Shown here: piece by piece, positions 13,012-27,000 of the stretch
Position numbering within the stretch: the first letter of the stretch is position 1
How the letters are laid out: the number at the start of each line of letters is the position of its first letter
Made by a program: the position numbers and the translations under genes
Assembly (NCBI RefSeq): GCF_026151205.1
Contig: NC_087081.1
Span: 10,355,113 to 10,419,112, forward strand
DNA length: 64,000 bases
Direction of reading: 5' to 3'
Source: Bolinopsis microptera
Lineage: Eukaryota; Ctenophora; Tentaculata; Lobata; Bolinopsidae
The notes under the pieces: model-generated
What the model was told of the DNA's origin: nothing
Database searches by the model: none
What the model saw: only the letters and a program-made list of their open reading frames with translations

Positions 13012-16000
13012 CTAAAAGCCCGCATCTCCAAAGCCAACTTCCTTCTGAATCGACTTGATTTCTCCTAGGAGATCGACATCTTTTAGTCCTACTCTTAGCG
13101 CGTACTTGTATGACTGTTCCGCTTCTAGTTTCCTGAAAAGTCGTCTATCAGTGAAGTGCAATGATTTAATCTGATAACTGATTCTTCAGCGCTGACTCTT
13201 TTAAAGTTAAACGCAAGAAGAAATGATATATTTCACAGAAAAATAATCAGCCAAAGCAATACTGAAATACCGCATTATAAATACCTGCTAGTTTTAAGAC
13301 ACACAAGAGATAAATAGCCCCAAACTTCCGGATCAGTATTGTTGAGAATGTTAGCTTCCGAGAGGGCTTGTTCAGCTTCACTTAGTTCACCAAGTCTGTA
13401 ACAGGAGATTCCGACTCCTGCAATTAATTTTATTTAATTTACTTTCAGTTATATTATAATTACAGGGTGGTATACACCACATTTAGCAAAGTCTCCCCTG
13501 TGCACACAGGGGTGCTAACCTGGCTTTCTACTAACAATATTCCAAACATTTTTCATGTAAGCTTCAAAATAAGACCAGGTTTGTGGATATATATTCTCGG
13601 TTAACTCAGAGATTTTGAGATTCACATCTTCAAACTTTGGTAACGTCAACATTAAGTCCTGTGACATCACCAAACTATCGAAAGACGTCATCACACTCTC
13701 ACTATACTATCACATGACGTCACTATACTATCACATGACGTCACTATACTATAACGTGACGTCACTATACTATCACATGACGTCACTATACTATCACGTG
13801 ACGTCACTATACTATCACGTGACGTCACTATACTATCACATGACGTCACTATACTATCACGTGACGTCACTATACTATAACGTGACGTCACTATACTATC
13901 ACATGACGTCACTATACTATCACGTGACGTCACTATACTATCACGTGACGTCACTATACTATCACGTGACTTCATCTCATTCCTTACCTAACCAGGTGAT
14001 GCAGCTAGGAGAGTCCCTACACGCTAACAAGAACATCTGTTTAGCAGCACCGTACTGCTGTAACTGCAGATAGATGCTGGCCAGTCTGAGACGTATAGAG
14101 TGTGTGTCCGGAGCAGGAGTCTCGTAAGATAGTGTACGTTCGTAGTTGTCTCGGGCTCCTTTTGATTCTCCGCCTGAGGGACCGTTTAAATATTGTCACA
14201 TGACATGACATCACAAATAATGTTCTACAAACAATCGTCAGATATTCGCTTATTTAAGCTCAATGACCAAGGTGAGCTTCTAACATTTAAACATAATAAG
14301 TATCTCCTTCTCGCATAGATAGATAATATGTAAAGCCCACTTACTAAGATAGAGAATATGTCCAAGTAAAGCCCACTTACTAAGATAGAGATAATGTCCA
14401 AGTAAAGCCCACTTACTAAGATAGAGAATATGTCCAAGTAAAGCCCACTTACCAAGATAGAGAATATGTCCAAGTAAAGCCCACTTACCAAGATAGAGAA
14501 TATGTCCAAGTAAAGCCCACTTACCAAGATAGAGAATATGTCCAAGTAAAGCCCACTTACCAAGATAGAGAATATGTCCAAGTAAAGCCCAACCAGCAGG
14601 ATTGGTATGGTTCAGAACAGTGGCCTGTTTAACATAACTCTCAGCTTCGGTCAGCTCTCCTTTAGCCATGTGTAGTTTAGCGAGGAGGAGGTAGTATTCC
14701 TGATTCAGAGTTTTGGGAGAGGAAAGAAGTTCGTGTGATAGCGCACTTTCTACCTGAGGAGGAAAAACCGTGACGTCATCGTGACAATAACGTGACATCA
14801 TCATGACAATAACGTGACGTCATCGTGACAATAACGTGACGTCATCATGACAATAACGTGACGTCATCACGACAATAACGTGACGTCATCACGACAATAG
14901 CGTGATAGTGCACTTTCTACCTGAGGAGGAAAACACGTGACCTTATCAAAAGCAAGTCAATAAATAAAAAATTGGTCTGCAATTCATATGGTTGACTCGA
15001 CACTTTCCGTCTGTAAAACTGGCGGTTTTTCTCTACATATACCTCCCTCGACACAATTTACCGACATCAACCTAAAATAATGTTTCCAGCCTAACGTGAC
15101 GTCATCATTTCCAAATTTCAATACTCACCAGACTGTAAGCGTGCAGTTCTAACAAAGTAGCCGCGCTGGCGAGGAAGATAGAACTGTCGTCTCTGTTGAA
15201 GTGCTTGTTCGCCTCCAAAAACGCCATCTCAGCTCCTGATGAAGAGTTTCCTGGTTTAGTTACCATGTTTATCATGACAACCACGTGATACCACGCGATA
15301 CCACGTGATACCACGTGGTAACTGTAATTCATAAGATTTGTCTCATATCATTTAATTGAAAAGAGAGACAAACAATGTCGAATAGTCCTAAGATTTTCAT
15401 GTAAACAGAAAATACATATTTGAATTGTATTTATTAACCGATATCATTGTCACGTGTATCGTAGAAAAGTCCTAACACCGTCCAGGCCAGGCAATTGTCG
15501 GGCTGAACGCACGTGGAGTCTTCAAAGAACGTTTCTGAGGGAGTTGCGGGTATGATAATTCTATAATTACTACTCATGTGACGTTATTAAACTCACGTGA
15601 CGTTATCAAACTCACGTGACGTTATCAAACTCACGTGACATTATTAACGTGACGTCATTAAAATTACGTGCCGTAATTAAAATTATATACCTGCTACATC
15701 ATATCGTTCCTCCATAACGCAGACGATACCGTACATCAGCAGTGCAAGAATGTAGTTCTGGTCCAGTCCCAAACACTCTCTGTAGTATTATCAATTCAGT
15801 TAATTGATTCAGTTTAATATGATTGAAACCACCTACCAATTTTAAACGGTAAATAAATTCTAAATACTATGATACTTTTCCCTGTACTGGTGTGGTACTT
15901 GGTCCACTTTGGATTAATACAAATTGTATTCTAAACCAAATATTTCCCAAGTTTCAAATCAACAACTGAGGAATTTATTCCTAACAATTTATAAAAGTAA

Positions 16001-18074
16001 AACTATTGTGAGATATAAAACCTGAAGCACTCCCCAGCTTTGGAAACATTCCCCACGAGAAGAGAGAAACAGCCGTAATCAAACCAAGACGAGCTACTGT
16101 TCTGATCCATTGCTAACCTCTCCTAATTATTTAATTAATTAATTAATTAATTAATATTATTATTATCTCCTGGGGAAAGACTTCCATAAGGGAGATGGTG
16201 ATACTTCTAGTGAACTATTGTAATGAGATAATGAGACGAAAAGTTAAGTTCTCAGTCACAAGATATCGATCGTTATAAATTAATAATAAATTAATTATTA
16301 TATAAAGTCAATAAACTCTTACTACAATTAAGTGAACAATAAAGTGAACAATAAAGTGAACAATATAAGGTCATTAACTTAGAGTTTCCAACCATAAAAT
16401 AACAGTATTACTCTAAATAAAGTTAATACCTTACTCGGGATTATTATGACCGGGATAAAGTGGTGGGTTTAGGGTAATTTCGCCATATTTTTCCCGAACC
16501 ACATTTTCACCGGTCGTTAATAAACCCGCCTACTCAGCTTTTAGGGTTCCCAAGGGGTATGGGTGCTCATATTTTAATCGTTGTCTTATATTCACTAAAG
16601 AAGACTATTGGGACACTTGTTGTAGGTTTTTCGACTTCATTTGGCTAAAATTGCAAAAAATTCACCTTTTTGCCCAATTCTTGTCATATATCCTTATTGT
16701 CAAATTTGATTTAAATAGGCCAATTTTTAATTTCTTAGGTATTGACTATCTCTTCATAATGAAATAGGACTCAAAGTAAAAGTAACAGTTAAATTAAAAC
16801 TTGAATTAATTAAAACTGATGAAAGGGATGATCCAGATGAAGATAACGAAGATGATTACAACTTATTGGAAGACTAAACAGCTCTCCCTTTATCTTAATA
16901 TCGATCTGGTTGTTACGCTTCAAATGTTAAAAATTATTTTCCATCTAGTTTGATTAACCACGAGTCATTATTTCTGTCTACTTTCAACAATTTTTGATAA
17001 TTCGACTTGTTTCACAAGTTTTAGCAATGCGAAAATTTCTAAACTTGCTTATCTCTAATAAGGAAATTTACATCTGAGACAAAATTTTTGAATCTAAAAT
17101 TGAAAGGTTGGACACCGGTAAAATGGCGACCGGGAAAATGTGGTGGGTTTTGAGCAATTTCGCCATATTTTTCCCGAACCATATTTTAACCGGTCGTTAA
17201 TAAACCCGTCGTAATAATCCCGAGTAAGGTAGCTACAACCTAAAATAACAGTATTAATCTAAATAAAGTTAATGACTAAAATAAAACGTTATTAACCTGA
17301 TAGTAACGAGCAGCCAGTTCGTAGTTCTGGTTAAGTTCCGCCTCTTTAGCAAAGTGAACAAGAGAGTTCTGGTCAAGGGGTGAGGGGAGTGGGGCGGCGT
17401 TGTTCTGGAGAGAAAACACCTGGGATACACCCTTGTGCATCTGTTCGATCAAGAATACGTACCTAAAGAAGTAAATATAGTGTTACTAGATAAGTTACAA
17501 GGTAAAAATGGACATTTTCTTTTTCGATGATCATCCAAGATGTCATCATTACGTCAGCATGAGGTCATCATGACAATTACGTCACGCCATCATGACGGTA
17601 ACTTCACGTCATCATCACAATAACGTCACGTCATCATCACAATAACGTCACGTCATCATAACAATAACGTGACGTCATCATAACAATAGCGTGACGTCAT
17701 CATAACAATAACGTCACGTCATCATAACAATAACGTGACGTCATCATAACAATAACGTGACGTCATCATAACAATAACGTGACGTCATCATAACAATAAC
17801 GTGACGTCATCATAACAATAACGTGACGTCATCATAACAATAACGTCACGTCATCATAACAGTAATGTGACGTCATCATAACAATAACGTGACGTCATCA
17901 TAACAATAACGTGACGTCATCATAACAATAACGTGACGTCATCATAACAGTAAACAGTAATGTGACCACTCACAGTTCACTGAGGAACTGATGCAGTTCT
18001 TCCTCTTTCTGAAAAGCTGATGTTTTGAAAAACTTCTCTCTTACAACTTTAACCACGCTCTGCTTCAGTTGTTC
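13012..18074 (-). CDS. CFAP70: CFAP70 exons 15-24, TPR region and C terminus
   Basis: This block is the TPR array and is the best conserved part. Exon 15: [21 protein letters not shown]. Exon 16: [14 protein letters not shown] through [12 protein letters not shown]. Exon 17: [21 protein letters not shown]. Exons 18-19: [27 protein letters not shown]. Exon 20: [13 protein letters not shown]. Exon 21: [28 protein letters not shown]. Exon 22: [15 protein letters not shown]. Exon 23: [21 protein letters not shown]. Exon 24: [17 protein letters not shown], ending EVGFGDAGF then TAG at 13014-13012, matching the human C terminus ETVGFGNPSF. Introns 14-23 carry at least five tandem arrays and one MITE. 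Exon 21 has repeat arrays at both of its splice junctions and is listed separately. Confidence 0.95.
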
Positions 18075-21000
18075 CTGAAAAAAAACGGTTTACAATTGCA
18101 ATAATTATAAAATATACGTATTAAACAAATATATCGAATAAGCCATGAACTGTATCACATTTACTTTCTCTTAATTCTTGTTATCTAGAGGTGATTATCC
18201 TGGCTGCAGAATCATTAAATAAATGGAATATTCCACTAATTTTAACTTTTTAATTATTCTGGGATGAAGAAATTAATTCAATAAAAACACGTGCTGTTAG
18301 AAATTGAGAAAAAATCAGATAAGAAGATGCCAAATCCTTATCTATCACAGACAATATGTATATTACAATAATGAACAAATTATCTAGACGGAAACTGTTT
18401 AATTAGATCTCGGAAAGTCTGTGAGATGAATTTCTGCTGTGTGATAAAGAACATGCTCCCTTACTGTTACCAATAATCTCAATTCTTGAGTTCGTGTCAA
18501 CATAAATTTGTCTGCTGCTGATAAATTTGTAGAGCTTTAGATTTGGAACCAAGTTACTTAAATTGGTCATAAACTTATCCGTATTCTGCAACCATTTAAT
18601 CTATTTGGTATTTACTCATCGCATGATCTGTCCAAGTTTATACTTTAAGCACGATTACAATCCTCGTTGTAGTTATCGTTATACCCTTTATTAGCGCTGA
18701 TATTCCTCAAAGTAACACGAGCCCCGTAAGAAGCAGAAATGATCACACAGCTGATGTTGATGACGGTAGTAGCTACCACTTGTAGTACCGCTTTGGTGTC
18801 ACCTTTCGACAAGGGAGTTATAGGCAAAGTTTCCAAACAGTTCTTACAGGACTTTGCGGACGAGGTGGCCGACCTAACATCTACTCTATTGAAGGTAGGG
18901 CTGGGACTCGGGAGGGGGGGGTGCTTTGGCTAGAATTAAAGTCGAAATTACATCTGATATATTCGAAATATTATACAAATTCATGTCAGTCTTAGGAAAT
19001 TATGTGATCATAATGTCATGATCAGGTGATTTTAATGTTTGATAACCCCACCAGGAAACATCATTCAGTGGAAGTGACAGTGGAAGTGACTACTCGTTCA
19101 ACTACTGGGGAGTTAGAGTAACCTCCCTGTCTCTCAACCCCTCCATCACCCTCCGTAATGATGGGAGTCCCCGGAGTGGAACAGGTCAACTTGTAGTGGA
19201 CGGGAGTATTGGAGGGACTATAAGAGCCTCAGGGAGCTGGAGGTACAACAAGAAGTCCTGGTGGTACTCCGTGACACTTGATGGAGGAGTTCACGTTAGC
19301 TCAAACGGGTTTAGTATCTCAAACAGGGTCTATCTTGGGGAAAAGTCGAACGGAAAAGTTGGGTTCTCACATGACTCGGGTTCTTGTAGGTCGAGTATGG
19401 GATCTCTCAACATTGACATTACAGGTTCCTGGTATAGCTGGATCCTTAACATTATTGTATGGATCTTTGAAGATGATCTGAGGGGAGCATTGGAGGAAGT
19501 TGCTTGCGAGAAAGCGAATGAAGTGGTGGGCGAAGCTGCAGTTAACTTCGAAAATGCAATGTTCAACCAGGACTTTTCTATGCCATTGAAATCAGGAGGA
19601 GAACTGAAAGTGGACTTTAACCCATCAGTAATAACAGGGGGACCTAGCTGTGCTGTTATCTCTACACCCGCAGTTATAGAACTGACAGGAGTACCAAACC
19701 CCCCGCAAATAGTCACACCTCCCTTTATCCACCTCCCTGCCACCGAGGAACCAGCTAGAAAGAAAAGACAGGCTAGAGACTGGTGTGGAGTGGTTCCAGG
19801 TCCTAACAGTGGGGTCTCCATCATCCTCACGGAGGACCTCGTCTCTAGAGGTATCCAGAACCTACACCACTTCGACTTACTCAAGTTTTCCTTGGTAGAG
19901 ACAGGCACTGAGGGGAGCAGAACAACTTTCGATGTGTCCCGCAATGGCCAGCGTATAAATACAGTGAGTGTAGAGTTCCCTGAGGACGAGGGACGGACCC
20001 TGGCTGGATTTAGCAGGAAGACCGTGAAGATCAGCAGCACTGAACTCCCGGAAGTAAGCATCACCGACAACGGTATCTCCGTATTGGTTCACCTCAGAGC
20101 ACGGGTCACTCTGAGCAGTGATAACCCAAAACTTGAGATTAGAACGGAGTTCGAGTCCCTGACTAATTGGATAGGAACAGTGAGGATGGTAAAGAAGGAC
20201 GGGGGATACTCGCTAGTCCCCCACGTGACAGCAAATGTAGATATATGGACTGGGAAACTCTACATTGGAGCGGAGAGGGACGGAATGAGAAAGTCCGGCC
20301 AAAGGAGACTGGAGGAGGATAACTTGATACTGGAGGGGATCGAGAGGCTGCTCAACTCGGTGCTGGAGGAGAACCTGGCGAGGGTGCTGGAGGACGATTT
20401 GCAGAGTGGGATCCCTCTAAACATCCCTGAGGAGTATATGACAGTGGGGAGGGCGGATATCAGTTACAGGGAGGATTATATCATCGTATCTGCTGATGAT
20501 ATCACTATCAACCTTCAGTAGAAAACGGGACGCAAGAAAATGGAGATTACTGGTTTGAGGACTTATGAACTGATCAGTTAGGGTCCGATATCAAACATTA
20601 CAGTTATCCGGACATAACTGAACTAAGTGATTTTTCTAGAGTACTACTTAGTAGAATTAGAATGAATTCAAATATAATGATTCCTCATTAATGGTTCTTG
20701 AATTTTGAGCTGGAATAAAATAGCTTCAGCGTTAATTTTAATTTCTTTAAATTTCCGGGATGTATCCTTGAAAAAAGTTATTTTGCTTAAAAGAAACTCG
20801 AAATTCTGGTAAGGGGTACATTTCATCATATGTACACTGTACAGATATAGAGGGTATAGAGGTGTAATAAAACCAGTTCTTTGTAGGCATTTTAGTGGTT
20901 TAAAATGGGAATAAGTATGGTTTATGCTGTATTATTATATGGTTTTTGGCCATCCTTAAATAAAAAGCTGACTTATTTTAGCTAACCTTGAAGGCAAAGT

Positions 21001-24000
21001 ATTTGCCGGAGGAGTTAAGGTCGTAAATCAGTGATCTCTTCCTTTCATCTGAAACTTCGTCTGACTCTGTGGATTCGTTTGAGACTCCGAACTTCTAAAC
21101 AGTATTATAATTAATAAGGAATAATATTCGAGGATTGGTAACTGTGATTTGGTAATGGTGGGAACATCGCCTTAAAAATTTGCACCGTTTATTGCGAATA
21201 AATATACTTAATAATCACCTGATCACACGAATAATCACATGATCACACTAACCTGTCGGTACTCGTTCAGCACTAAGTTAGCCACGTCTCCGATCTGTTT
21301 GTGATATTCTGAGACAGCTTCGTCCGCTCCACAGTGGTGTTTAGTTAGTGAAGACCGTTTTGGAATGTATTCTGCTACCTGAAAACCACGTCATGTCCAA
21401 TTGCTAGAAACAATTTAAACGAAATTGATTTTTAGACAGGTTTTTCTGTGAAGTTTTGACTACTCTATTCTTCAAATGTCGGATTGATCGCAGTATATTC
21501 ACCTTAGCAGCGAGTTGCTCGGGCGGTCTCTTCGAAACAAGTGGCTTCTCCAGAACGATCTCCACAACTACATAACTTCTGGCTTCTGTGTAGATCTGAG
21601 CTTCCTGGTTCTTAGGCTCTTCTGCTCCCTCGACTGGTTCCTTGGCTGCTTTCTTGCTGTCCTGTGGAGGCTAGGTACTAAGCTTAGAGACATTGTTTGT
21701 GATATACCTTCAAGTTAGATAGGTAATTGGATACTTTAATAACAACGTGAAAATATGTGAACATTTACAAATTGCTGACTTATTGGCAATTTCAGTGTTT
21801 AAGAAGATAAAAATGATGATGTGACAACAAGTTAAGTGAGACTGATTCAACTGAAATGAATTATTGGTGATGCTAACATTTGATTGGGTGCTGGTAGAAG
21901 AAGCTGATGGAATGCGTGTGAGTGGTGCTTTGAACGTTATCTGTAAAATTAGTGTGATGGATAACGCAGGTAATATTAAACAGGAATCACCGTGATGCAA
22001 TTTGGGTTATCGTGGGGTTGGGCTCTCTTCCATCCCGCTCTTTCTGTACTTATGACTTTTAAATACGATAAACTGTTACAATTCATCTTCTGCCGCGAAA
22101 TTATGTTGCTTAACCGCGAGGTATGGTAGCAAAAACAAATATTTCTTTGCTTTAATGCCAAGGAATTTATTTCCATTTGTCCAAATTCAGAAAGCAACCA
22201 CTCAGTGGTTGAAAGACTGCCCACGATAACCCAAACACGTGACACCGCGTGACACCACGTGACACCACAGTGTGTTCACCTTAGCCCCCTTTTTAGCGCT
22301 GCTAACCCCCCGTCGGCTGCCCCCGCTACTGACTCGCTGCTGTCCACTATCTTCACCTGATACTGTCCCCGATCTGGTCGTCTTCTTAGTCTGCCAAAAC
22401 GCCTTGATGTTATAGCATGAGAAACGGAGAAAAACCAAGTTGGGGATCAGATACGAAAATAGGCTCTATTAGTAGTAGTAGTTAGGCTCTATTGATTGGT
22501 TCTATTGATTGGCTCTATTGATTGGTTAATCACAGGTATGTGCCGAAACACTCTTTATTAACCTCCTGGTAATCTAGCATATTATTGATGTAATCAATGT
22601 CATTAAGGCAACATACAAAAGTTAGTTAGATGAACATTGTTCATATAATACGCATGTTGGAAGACAGCATTAATCTCGATTATCCAGCGATCAATAACAG
22701 ATAAACATTGAACTACCACCCAATTTCCACCCAATTACCACCTCATTAACATACCCTCTCAAGTACTTCACTTTCAATGTACGGATGTATGAGAGCAGCT
22801 CCCTTGATACGGGTAACCCCCGGGTAGAGAAGTGGTGCCAGGTTAACCCAGGCTATTCCATGACACGAGGTGGCGGTGTCGTCGTCCTTCCCTTTCTTTG
22901 CTCCAGAGGACAAACTCGATCTGAAGATCTGAAAAGTTCGTATGTGAGGTGGCCGCTTAAAGACATTGTGTTTAGTTGATATTATAATGTTTATATTTTA
23001 CTGAGTTAGGATAAAATGATATTGAATTGAATAGACAAATTGTGTGTACTAGAGTGATGTGCGTATTATTTTGCATTTGAGAACGGTAATTTAATTGATT
23101 ATATCATTTCTTTTGTTTGGAAAATGTGACACGGTCCACTCTACCCACTTTTTTTACAATCCTCATATTTTGGTCTACTTTTTGTGTGTTACACTATGAT
23201 CAATTTCTGTCTTAATTCTATGGCTGGAATGTTGGTATAATTTCCACTTGAGTAGCTGCGTCTTTCCTGGGATCGGATTTCTGAGTTCTGACGCTGCAAA
23301 TATGGAAAGTTTCACAGAATTCATAATAATTGGAACAATTGCACGGAGTACAGCCCCCTACGAAGAAAAATTCCTACTCAAGGCATATATTTGAGTGTTT
23401 TCATCATGGCTCAAGTTTTAAAAAAATTGTGGTCACCTTGGCCATGACCACAGGCCCACAGCCCCCTACGAAGAAAAATACTTATACTCAAGGCACATAT
23501 TTCAGTGTTTTCATCATGGCTCAAGTTACAAAATATTTTGAGGATATTAATAAATGGAGTTACATCTGATAAGGTCTACACTACACAATATAAGGCCAGT
23601 TGGTAGATCACCGACCGGCTATAAGCCGGCTACTAACCGGCTATAAGCCGGCTTATAGCCGGCTTATAGCCGGCTACAATTTTTATAGCCGGCTATAAGC
23701 CGGCTTATAGCCGGTTAGTAGCCGCTTACATTTGTTGTTGAGCGACGGCTATTAGCCGGTTATAAGCCGGCTATTAGCCGTTTTGGTATTAAAAGTGGTT
23801 ATAAGCCGGCTATAAGCCGGTTATAAGATATTAACTCAACTACATCGTACTGAACGATAGTCAGGAGCCGGCTATAAGAAATTCAGTGAAAACGGCTATT
23901 AGCCGGTTATAAGCCGGCTATTAGCCGTTTAGGTATCGAAAGTGGTTATAAGCCGGCTATAAGCCGGTTATAAGATATTAACTCAGTTCAGTACGATGAA

Positions 24001-27000
24001 GTTAAGTTAATATCTTATAGCCGGCTTATAGCCGGCTTATAACCACTTTCGATACCTAAACGGCTAATAGCCGGCTTATAACCGGCTAATAGCCGTTTTC
24101 ACTGAATTTCTTATAGCCGGCTCCTGACTATCGTTCAGTACGATGAAGTTGAGTTAATATCTTATAACCGGCTTATAGCCGGCTTATAGCCGGCTTATAA
24201 CCACTTTCGATACCTAAACGGCTAATAGCCGGCTTATAACCGGCTAATAGCCGTTTTCACTGAATTTCTTATAGCCGATACCTAAACGGCTAATATAATA
24301 GCCGGCTTATAACCGGCTAATAGCCGTCGCTCAACAACAAATGTAAGCGGCTACTAACCGGCTATAAGCCGGCTTATAGCCGGCTATAAAAATTGTAGCC
24401 GGCTATAAGCCGGTTTATAGCCGGCTTATAACCGGCTTATAGCCGGTCGGTGATCTACCAATTTCCCCAATATAATATGCAACTTTTTTTACCTTGTTGA
24501 AGCGATTTAAGCTGTTTAAAAACACTTAGCCCATGTAATTACAATTAAGTCCATACTTCATCTAACGGGAATAACCCTTCTCTAAACGTCTAAGTGAGAG
24601 GTGATTCAGATGCTCAAGAGCGGCTTCTGTACTGTCTGCACTATTTCCTACACTTCATTAGAAGAAATAATCTGACCTCGACAGATATGTCGTCAGGGCG
24701 GCCATGATACCGATTCTGAATATGTTGATAACATTTAAGACGTGCCAACATAAAACGAAAAAAACTTAAACTGTCGAACAAAATCGAACATTTTCGAACT
24801 ATGTTTTCGAATTTTTAAGACAAATTCTGGGGAAAGGAATAACCCGCGATAAATTGGTAGTTGCGGAAAATCGGGGGTTAACTTGGAGTCAGGCAAGTGC
24901 AGATATGTCGTCAGGGCGGCCATGATACCGATTCTGAATATGTTGATAACATTTAAGACGTGCCAACATAAAACGAAAAAAAAACTTTAACTGTCGAACA
25001 AAATCGAACATTTTCGAAATATGTTTTCGAATTTTTAAGACAAATTCTGGGGGAAAGGAATAACCCGCGATAAATTGGTAGTTGCGGAAAATCGGGGGTT
25101 AACTTGGAGTCAGGGTAAGTGCACCTTAATGTATTCAAGACGTTATTAATTGATATGAACCTCCGGATTACCATAAATTCAACATACTGGTTTAGGATAA
25201 AACTAATTGTAAAGATGCTCAGCTCTAAATATCACTGATCACAGTATTCTTAGAATCTTCGTTATATCACATACTTCCATGGGCCAGGCTCTACATTTGG
25301 CAATTCTCTCCTGCAATGTTTCTGTAGCAGAGGGAAGAAGGAATACGTTTCTCTCCGAGTTCCAAGTAACTCGAGCTTTGTCAGCTTCTGATTCCTTTCG
25401 GAAACTGTGGTGCTGAAAAGATATTCCACAATTAACATTTTTCTTTTGCTGAATAAGTTTATCAAGCGGCGAGCTTGCAAAAAATTGATTGACGGAAGGA
25501 ATCGTCCAGTTCAGTTTAGAGTCTTTATTAAAGAAATCGGGAAAATATCGAGCAGTTTTCAGTTGTCGCTTATAATGACTTTTACTAACAAGGACTTGTA
25601 CTCCATACTACATAAGGGCCAGCTAAACTTGATAGCTGGTTACTAAGCAGCAAGACATAAAGCGTCACTGCGCGTGAAAAATAGGCGCGTGCGCGTTTAC
25701 ACTAGCTGTTGAAACAAAACTTTATTTATTTTTGTTTTAAGCGCGCGTTTCAAATTTTCCATATGAATCTCACAATTGCCACTGCGTCATCCAAGGTGCA
25801 TGAAAACCAAATTATAATGTAAGAGTTGGGATCAAAGCATTAATCTGTTCGAACGATGAATAGATGTTTACCTCTTTGACCCGCAAATCCCCATCCTCCT
25901 CCTCGTAAACATAACCCTCCACACTTGAGCTAGGAATGTGAACCACTGCTCCTGTCAGACCATTACTGGACGCAAAACGTCGCGGTATTACCTTTTGTGG
26001 GCTCGAGATATCCTGTAAGAAATTATCAAACTGACAATGTTGCAACATTACTTATTATTTTATCAGGACACACATTTCAAACCACTCAATGATCAGATCA
26101 CGTTCCTATATTATTATTACACTGTGCTCAACAACATTTGTGTAGATAATTTACCATATTTTTCTCGGGAGCAGGCCTTATAGACCCAGCTCCGGCATTT
26201 ACGCTAACATCAACTGTGTCACTTAGAGGCACTGTCATTACTGCGTTGAAATTGTGTGTCTGGGGATAAGAAGGTTAATATTAAAATCTATAAAGTAAAT
26301 TAAAGTTATAACTCCACTTTTGACCTATTTGGCGGCCATTTATTAATTCCATAATTGCACCGGTTTTTGTTCCAGGGTGTGCGATTACAAAACTAATTGC
26401 ACTGTTTTGAGAGTGACCGAAATCTTATTAGGTACGATTACTAAACTAATTGCACTGATTCCCTGAAAGATGCTGTAAATCATGGCTCAGGCAGATAATT
26501 AGAGTTAGAGAGAGCACCTCGTAAAATGAGGACCTAATTAAAACCGAGTATTTTACTACTGTGAGGTGCTGATTCAAGTATTGACTTAAATCAACTACCT
26601 GAGGTAGTTTGGCGACCGTTAGTGCAATGGTCGCACGAAATAAAATGATGGGCATAAATTTAAATTTATAGTTTAGGAGAACATCTTTCCTTGTGTTTGG
26701 AATATGTCAATCCTTACATTGCATTAACACAACACAGTATGAGGCTGAGATCTCACTAATTATTTGTAAAACAAAAAGTGGCATAACTTATGTTCTGATA
26801 AATATTTTTGCTTCTAAATTTCACAGAATGTTAATAACAAGTATCTAAACCTTTGTGGCAAGTTTTGTGTGATTGCGAGCTTCACTGAGTTTATTTGACC
26901 AATTTAGCCCCTGAGCGAGCTAGCTTGAATTTCTCACCCAGAACTGTTTACATTGGTTAATAGAAACCACCAAAAAAAATCCTGGGTCACAAAATTAAAA

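Noticed and set aside
13615-14073. 152-residue plus-strand frame of SLYYHVT repeats
   Set aside because: It is the translation of a 21-bp intronic minisatellite in antisense to CFAP70; the minus-strand SIVTSRD frame is the same artefact.
14225-14581. 118-residue frame of [12 protein letters not shown] repeats
   Set aside because: Out-of-frame reading of the 36-bp array at the CFAP70 exon 21 end.
19330-20070. 246-residue minus-strand frame
   Set aside because: Shadow of the BPI-like exon on the other strand; the plus frame has clear family motifs and this one has none.
25407-25646. Plus-strand 79-residue frame
   Set aside because: Overlaps CFAP70 exon 8 start and intron 7 in antisense without own support.
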